Below, one piece after another: positions 6,292 to 9,239 of a DNA stretch of 9,239 nucleotides (positions are counted from its first letter, which is position 1; each line of letters starts with the position of its first letter). The notes beneath the pieces are model-generated. The model saw only the letters and a program-made list of their open reading frames with translations. It was not told the DNA's origin and searched no databases. The stretch is taken from assembly GCA_018814635.1 (NCBI GenBank), contig JAHIYV010000070.1, positions 1 to 9,239 on the forward strand, read 5' to 3'. Origin of the DNA: Patescibacteria group bacterium (lineage in GTDB: Bacteria; Patescibacteriota; Minisyncoccia; Phycocordibacterales; JAGLOS01). A program made the position numbers and the translations under genes.

Positions 6292-6360
6292 AAAACCAAC
6301 CGTCGTAATAGAAGCAGAAGTTAAACCAAAACTAATACCGGTTTTTATGTGTCCATTCAT
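6259..6360 (-). pseudogene. N-terminal remnant of a VIT/CCC1-like membrane protein
   Basis: A 33-codon frame starts at the ATG 6358-6360, 44 bases after the trxB stop. It reads MNGHIKTGISFGLTSASITT followed by VGFG. This resembles the first transmembrane segment of VIT1/CCC1-type proteins, where I recall FGLTSGxITTLGL-like sequences; the assignment is from memory and the segment is short. Intact members of this family are far longer and have several membrane helices. Here the frame runs directly into palindrome copy 3, which encodes GNERGGNERG and the TGA. No continuation of the family is seen between 6247 and rpmE. The likely reading is a deletion that left the 5' end joined to the repeat. 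A genuine micro-protein is possible but less likely. Confidence 0.5.
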
Positions 6361-6404
6361 AGAAAATGTAAAAATTAAAAATCAAAACCACACCTTTTTA
6401 CTCA

Positions 6405-7331
6405 TCATTTTGTCTTCAAGTATACATAAATATCTTCCAATGCGCGAACGGCATCCCCGACCGCGATATTATTTTGGTGGTAAAGTATGTTTGTACAATC
6501 TCCTGCCGCCCAAATACCATCCTCGTTTGTTTTTTGGTTTGTCGGATCAATAATAATTTGCTGGTAATCATTTAGTTTCACGATTCCTTGAATAAATTGT
6601 GTTGCTGGAACCTGTCCTATTTCAACAAAAACTCCTTGCGTTTTTTTCTCGGTAATTTTTCCACTCGCGCAATCTTTGTAAACAATAGATTCTACAAATT
6701 TATCGCCTTTAATTTCAAGGATTTGAGTATTATTCAACGCAACCATTTTTGGATTAGCAAGTATTTTTTTTACAGTAATTCTCTCTGCTCTAAATATCTG
6801 CTCATGTTCAATAAGCATTACACTTTTTGTATAAGCAAGAAGTTGCGCGGCGGTTTCAAAACCAGCATTACCTCCTCCCACAACAATAACATCTTTTCCG
6901 CTAAACATAGGACCCTCACAAGACGCGCAATAAGTTACTCCTTTGTGTTCAAATTTATCCGCGCCCACAATTTCCAATTTTCGTCTCTTACTTCCAGTTG
7001 CTATAAGTAAAGTTTTGGTGTTAAAAGATTGTTCATCATCTGTGATAACACAAAATCCTTCTTTTGTTTTTTTTACCTGTGTTACAAAAGTGTCTATTTT
7101 GATATCCAATATATCATCCGCGTATTCACGAACATGCGCTTCAAGATTTTTAGCAAGAAGCGCGCCTGAAATATGCGGAGTTCCTATCCAGTTTTGAATA
7201 TCATTTGAAACCGTAGATTGTCCGCCAAAATCTTTAAGAATTAAAAGGGTTCGCAAACGCTTTCTAGCTGCAAAAACACTCGCAGCCACACCAGCAGGAC
7301 CTCCTCCTATAATGATAAGATCATAATTCAT
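6405..7331 (-). CDS. trxB: Thioredoxin reductase-like FAD/NAD(P)-dependent disulfide oxidoreductase
   Basis: This 308-residue flavoprotein has the full thioredoxin reductase layout. The FAD-binding GGGPAG is at 9-14, ATGS at 111-114, the redox-active pair CASC at 135-138 (usual form CATC), and the second dinucleotide motif GGGNAG at 152-157. The C-terminal FAD motif is AAGDC (275-279), followed by the VGDAVRA segment. The family passes electrons from NADPH through FAD and the CxxC to thioredoxin. The HRRD-type segment that reads the NADPH 2'-phosphate is missing: strand 2 ends in IEHEQIFRAE with acidic E175, as in NADH-using relatives such as AhpF. Cofactor choice is therefore open. No thioredoxin gene is in the window. 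It ends in two adjacent TGA codons. A weak TTGATT/AATACT promoter may lie at 7340-7366. Confidence 0.88.
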   Translation of the reverse strand: MNYDLIIIGGGPAGVAASVFAARKRLRTLLILKDFGGQSTVSNDIQNWIGTPHISGALLAKNLEAHVREYADDILDIKIDTFVTQVKKTKEGFCVITDDEQSFNTKTLLIATGSKRRKLEIVGADKFEHKGVTYCASCEGPMFSGKDVIVVGGGNAGFETAAQLLAYTKSVMLIEHEQIFRAERITVKKILANPKMVALNNTQILEIKGDKFVESIVYKDCASGKITEKKTQGVFVEIGQVPATQFIQGIVKLNDYQQIIIDPTNQKTNEDGIWAAGDCTNILYHQNNIAVGDAVRALEDIYVYLKTK

Positions 7332-7455
7332 ATGGTGTTAGTATTAATTTAAAATGTAAAAATCAAAATGGAAAATGACAAAGAAAAAATGTTAAAAATA
7401 AAGGTTACATAAGTAAGTCGCTTCTCTTTTTAACATTCATTTACAAATCCTTGAC

Positions 7456-7480
7456 TTATCCAAGGATTTTCCTTGGATAA
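7456..7480. terminator. Perfect 11-bp hairpin directly after ftsZ
   Basis: TTATCCAAGGA (7456-7466) pairs with TCCTTGGATAA (7470-7480) around TTT, only 5 bases past the ftsZ stop. No T-tract follows on the minus strand. An alternative 8-bp stem, AATCCTTG (7446-7453) with CAAGGATT (7461-7468), would exclude it. Probable transcript end or 3' stabiliser of ftsZ mRNA. Confidence 0.45.
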
Positions 7481-7485
7481 ATTAT

Positions 7486-8661
7486 TTATTTTGAGCGTCT
7501 TAAAAACGCGGGTATTGCGCTCCAGTCATTATCATCGTTATCTACTGAACTAGCTTCGGCAGTGGTGTTTTTTTCAGTTTTTCTTTCATTCATCACTTGA
7601 TTATAAATTTCTATTTTAACTTTTTTCTTTTCTTCTGTTTTATTTTTATCTTTGTCTTTGTCGTTTGTTGTATTTTCTAAATTTCTTTGAGTTAGATCTA
7701 ACCCTTTATTTGGAAAACCTGACGCTATAACAGTTACTTTTACTTCGTCTTTTTTAAGTTTCACATCTTTAATAGCTCCAAAAATAATTCGCGCTTCACT
7801 ATCTACTGATTCAGTAATAACCTTTGCCGCATCTTGAATTTCATGCATTGTCAAATCATCACCCCCCGCAATAGCAAAAAGTACTCCTCGCGCGCCCGTG
7901 ATAGAAACATCCAATAGTGGCGAGTTTATCGCAGCATGCGCCGCGTCAGTAGCGCGTTTTTCTCCTGTTGCAAAACCAATACCCATAAGAGCAGAGCCCG
8001 CATTAGACATAACCGCGCGAATATCCGCAAAATCTACATTTATAATTCCTGGTGTTGTAATCAAATCTGAAATACCTTCAACAGCTTGTCGTAATACTTC
8101 ATCACAAATTAAAAAAGCTTTTTCAAAAGTTGTATTTTTTTCAACAACAGCCAAAAGTTTATCATTTGGTATTACAATAAGCGCGTCAACTTCTTTTGTT
8201 AATTCAGCTATTCCTTGCTCGGCAATTTCCATCCGCTGTTTTCCTTCAAAAAAGAAAGGTTTTGTAACAACCGCGACAGTAAGTACTCCTTCCTCACGCG
8301 CAATACGCGCTACAGTTGCGGCAGCTCCTGTTCCAGTACCACCTCCCATACCACACGCAATAAAAACCATATCAGAACCCTTAATAACATTTTGCACTTC
8401 CTCTTTTGTTTCTTCTGCGGCGCGTTTTCCCATTTCAGGATTCATCCCAGTCCCAAGTCCGCGGGTAAGGTTTTTTCCAATATGAATTTTTTTCTTGGCA
8501 AGTGAATAGTGTAAATCTTGCGCATCAGTATTCATCACAACAAATTCAACACTTTTGACCTTTGATTGTATCATGTGGTTTATAGCATTACCGCCAGAAC
8601 CCCCAAGCCCAATGACTTTGATTCTAGCAAATGCTTCCACTTCAGGATCTACTTTTGGCAT
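7486..8661 (-). CDS. ftsZ: Cell division GTPase FtsZ
   Basis: FtsZ is the tubulin homologue that polymerises with GTP at mid-cell to form the division ring. The 391-residue protein starts with a short N-terminal arm and IKVIGLGGSGGNAINHM. The tubulin signature GGGTGTG is at 106-112, and the synergy (T7) loop NVDFADIR is at 208-215 with D210 and D213 as the catalytic acids. The globular part ends near residue 330. A charged linker rich in K, D, E and N (331-378) follows. The end, DWSAIPAFLRRSK, contains the conserved C-terminal peptide IPAFLRR (383-389), normally the docking site for FtsA and other partners. FtsA is not adjacent. Length and motifs are those of an intact, functional protein. 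No strong Shine-Dalgarno sequence is seen at the ATG. Confidence 0.99.
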   Translation of the reverse strand: MPKVDPEVEAFARIKVIGLGGSGGNAINHMIQSKVKSVEFVVMNTDAQDLHYSLAKKKIHIGKNLTRGLGTGMNPEMGKRAAEETKEEVQNVIKGSDMVFIACGMGGGTGTGAAATVARIAREEGVLTVAVVTKPFFFEGKQRMEIAEQGIAELTKEVDALIVIPNDKLLAVVEKNTTFEKAFLICDEVLRQAVEGISDLITTPGIINVDFADIRAVMSNAGSALMGIGFATGEKRATDAAHAAINSPLLDVSITGARGVLFAIAGGDDLTMHEIQDAAKVITESVDSEARIIFGAIKDVKLKKDEVKVTVIASGFPNKGLDLTQRNLENTTNDKDKDKNKTEEKKKVKIEIYNQVMNERKTEKNTTAEASSVDNDDNDWSAIPAFLRRSK

Positions 8662-8702
8662 ATTATTTCTTTTTTGTTAAACATAATAAACATCTTTGAT
8701 TG

Positions 8703-8801
8703 CTATTGATTACTATATTTAGCAATTATACCAAAAAATAAAAATATAACAAACCTTGACAACCACAGTTTGCTGTTGGGTGATTTTACTTCTTTATTCA
8801 T
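8703..8801 (-). CDS. Possible small single-pass membrane peptide upstream of ftsZ
   Basis: A 32-codon frame reads MNKEVKSPNSKLWLSR followed by a hydrophobic stretch (about 12-27) and ends AKYSNQ, 41 bases before the ftsZ ATG. The polar/basic start followed by one membrane segment is coherent. It is short, it overlaps the predicted ftsZ promoter, and it sits in a stretch of decayed fragments. It may be a real micro-protein, the tail of a degraded gene, or chance. Confidence 0.25.
   Translation of the reverse strand: MNKEVKSPNSKLWLSRFVIFLFFGIIAKYSNQ
8725..8752 (-). promoter_or_regulatory. Predicted promoter of ftsZ
   Basis: On the minus strand TTGTTA (8747-8752) and a perfect TATAAT (8725-8730) are 16 bp apart. 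The start would be near 8717, giving a leader of about 55 bases. The bases around the -10 (8716-8732) match 16 of 17 with 4756-4772 in the prfA/surface-gene spacer. Confidence 0.5.
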
Positions 8802-8805
8802 CCTA

Positions 8806-8942
8806 CCCGCGCCTCTGAAGTTGTTCGTTTTTAGCTAATAATTCTACGCCAAGACAAGGAAAGGATTATCTTTTCTCTTTAATATATTAACAGAACTTTT
8901 CATATTTTCAATCAAATTACGGTAACCGTTTATTATTATCTA
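8806..8942. other. Stretch without a recognisable gene
   Basis: Between the decayed fragment ending at 8943 and the small frame at 8703-8801 there is no intact gene or RNA gene I can recognise. On the minus strand the short pieces YRNLIENMKSSVNILKRKDN (stop at 8844-8846) and, in another frame, GVELLAKNEQLQRRG look protein-like. They could be remains of one gene split by a frameshift. Confidence 0.3.
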
Positions 8943-9123
8943 TTATGCCTTTTGTATTTCAATATCCCAAGCTTCTTGAGGTGTTTTGTTTAAATAGCGT
9001 GATAGTGGCAACAAAAAAAACACTTTGCTTTGGGTTATAAAAAACAACAACATTATTTTTAGACCAAATGCATGTTTTTTTGCTATCGCGTAAAACTGTG
9101 TATTTGGGAGATTTTAAATAAAT
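8943..9123 (-). pseudogene. Frameshifted fragment of an unrecognised protein
   Basis: From 9123 one minus-strand frame gives 54 residues including SPKYTVLRDSKKTCIW and NNVVVFYNPKQSVFF, ending at a TGA (8959-8961). At an A8 run (9013-9020; T8 in the coding sense) the neighbouring frame takes over with LPLSRYLNKTPQEAWDIEIQ and ends at TAA (8943-8945). Removing one T from the run joins both parts into a single sequence of about 60 residues. Two stops (TAA TAG) lie just upstream and no start codon is in frame, so the 5' end is missing too. I do not recognise the family. A homopolymer sequencing error is an alternative for the frameshift, but not for the missing start. Confidence 0.4.
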
Positions 9124-9155
9124 CTATTACGCATCCTTTATTACCATGATTACAA

Positions 9156-9213
9156 TCACTTGGAAACTAACAAGTGACTATGATTGGAAGTCTCACTTCC
9201 AACTTCCAATCAT
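9156..9213. repeat. Two adjacent hairpins of the ACTTGGAA type
   Basis: TCACTTG (9156-9162) pairs with CAAGTGA (9171-9177), and its 5' side plus loop contains ACTTGGAAACTAA, shared with 1136-1148. Next, ATGATTGGAAG (9180-9190) pairs perfectly with CTTCCAATCAT (9203-9213). An inner alternative, TGGAAGT (9185-9191) with ACTTCCA (9195-9201), would replace that stem. The minus-strand frame that enters at 9239 and stops at 9167-9169 reads KLEVRLPI across this element. It is unclear whether that frame or the one ending at a TAA just before it is the true gene end. Confidence 0.7.
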
Positions 9214-9239
9214 TAAACATCTTCTCCGCAATTTTCTGG

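Noticed and set aside
6248..6553. A 101-codon plus-strand frame beginning in palindrome copy 3
   Set aside because: Its first part is palindrome sequence and its last part is antisense to trxB. The minus strand offers a better explanation (VIT-like remnant plus trxB).
7898..8485. A 195-codon plus-strand frame
   Set aside because: It is entirely antisense to the well-conserved GTPase domain of ftsZ and has a serine/proline-rich composition typical of a shadow frame.
4823..8661. A single operon from ftsZ to prfA
   Set aside because: All genes share a strand, but gaps of about 99-230 bp contain hairpins and separate promoter-like sites, so a single transcript is not supported.
8756..8784. Plus-strand promoter at TTGACA (8756-8761)
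   Set aside because: The -35 is perfect but there is no acceptable -10 at 16-18 bp and no plus-strand gene follows.
8806..8942. tRNA or other structured RNA gene
   Set aside because: No acceptor stem, T-loop consensus or other recognisable RNA signature was found on either strand.

Overview
The window is AT-rich and looks like a chromosomal piece of a Candidate Phyla Radiation (Patescibacteria) genome, most likely a Parcubacteria-type organism. This is inferred from the protein repertoire: a CPR-style LOG protein, a large secreted protein built from SPNGGE-type repeats with short TPQPS linkers, a short RF1, a cysteine-free L31 and a streamlined TrxB. Genes lack recognisable Shine-Dalgarno sequences, and many short palindromes sit between genes. 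TGA is used as a normal stop (trxB ends TGA TGA), so the Gly-TGA code of Gracilibacteria/Absconditabacteria does not apply.

Layout. 1-245: the C-terminal end of an IS30-type transposase, broken by an in-frame TAA. 340-1029 (+): a LOG-family nucleotide phosphoribohydrolase, probably read from a leaderless mRNA. 1166-4438 (-): a 1090-residue exported protein with five SPNGGE domains, convergent with the LOG gene. 4439-4822: a 384-bp spacer with a G9 homopolymer touching a -10 box, a 78-bp tandem duplication carrying two identical hairpins, and a second promoter-like site. 4823-8661 (-): prfA, rpmE (L31 type B), a truncated VIT/CCC1-like remnant, trxB and ftsZ, all in one direction but with 45-160 bp gaps and separate promoter-like sites. 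8662-9239: no intact large gene, only decayed minus-strand coding fragments and hairpins.

Housekeeping functions dominate: cell division (FtsZ), thiol redox (TrxB-like), ribosome (L31) and translation termination (RF1). The surface protein is the accessory part. The loosely spaced minus-strand cluster does not read as a tight operon.

The most unusual layer is the non-coding one. A family of short perfect or near-perfect palindromes with a shared core (GAGGTT-C/G-AACCTC) occurs at 1093-1133, 4827-4849 and 6248-6291. One copy forms the last codons of prfA. Another forms the 3' end of the truncated VIT-like fragment. Two copies carry a tandemly duplicated half-arm on the same relative side. A second hairpin type sharing ACTTGGAAACTAA occurs at 1134-1160 and 9156-9213. 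Together with the poly-G promoter of the surface protein, these are the features most worth checking.
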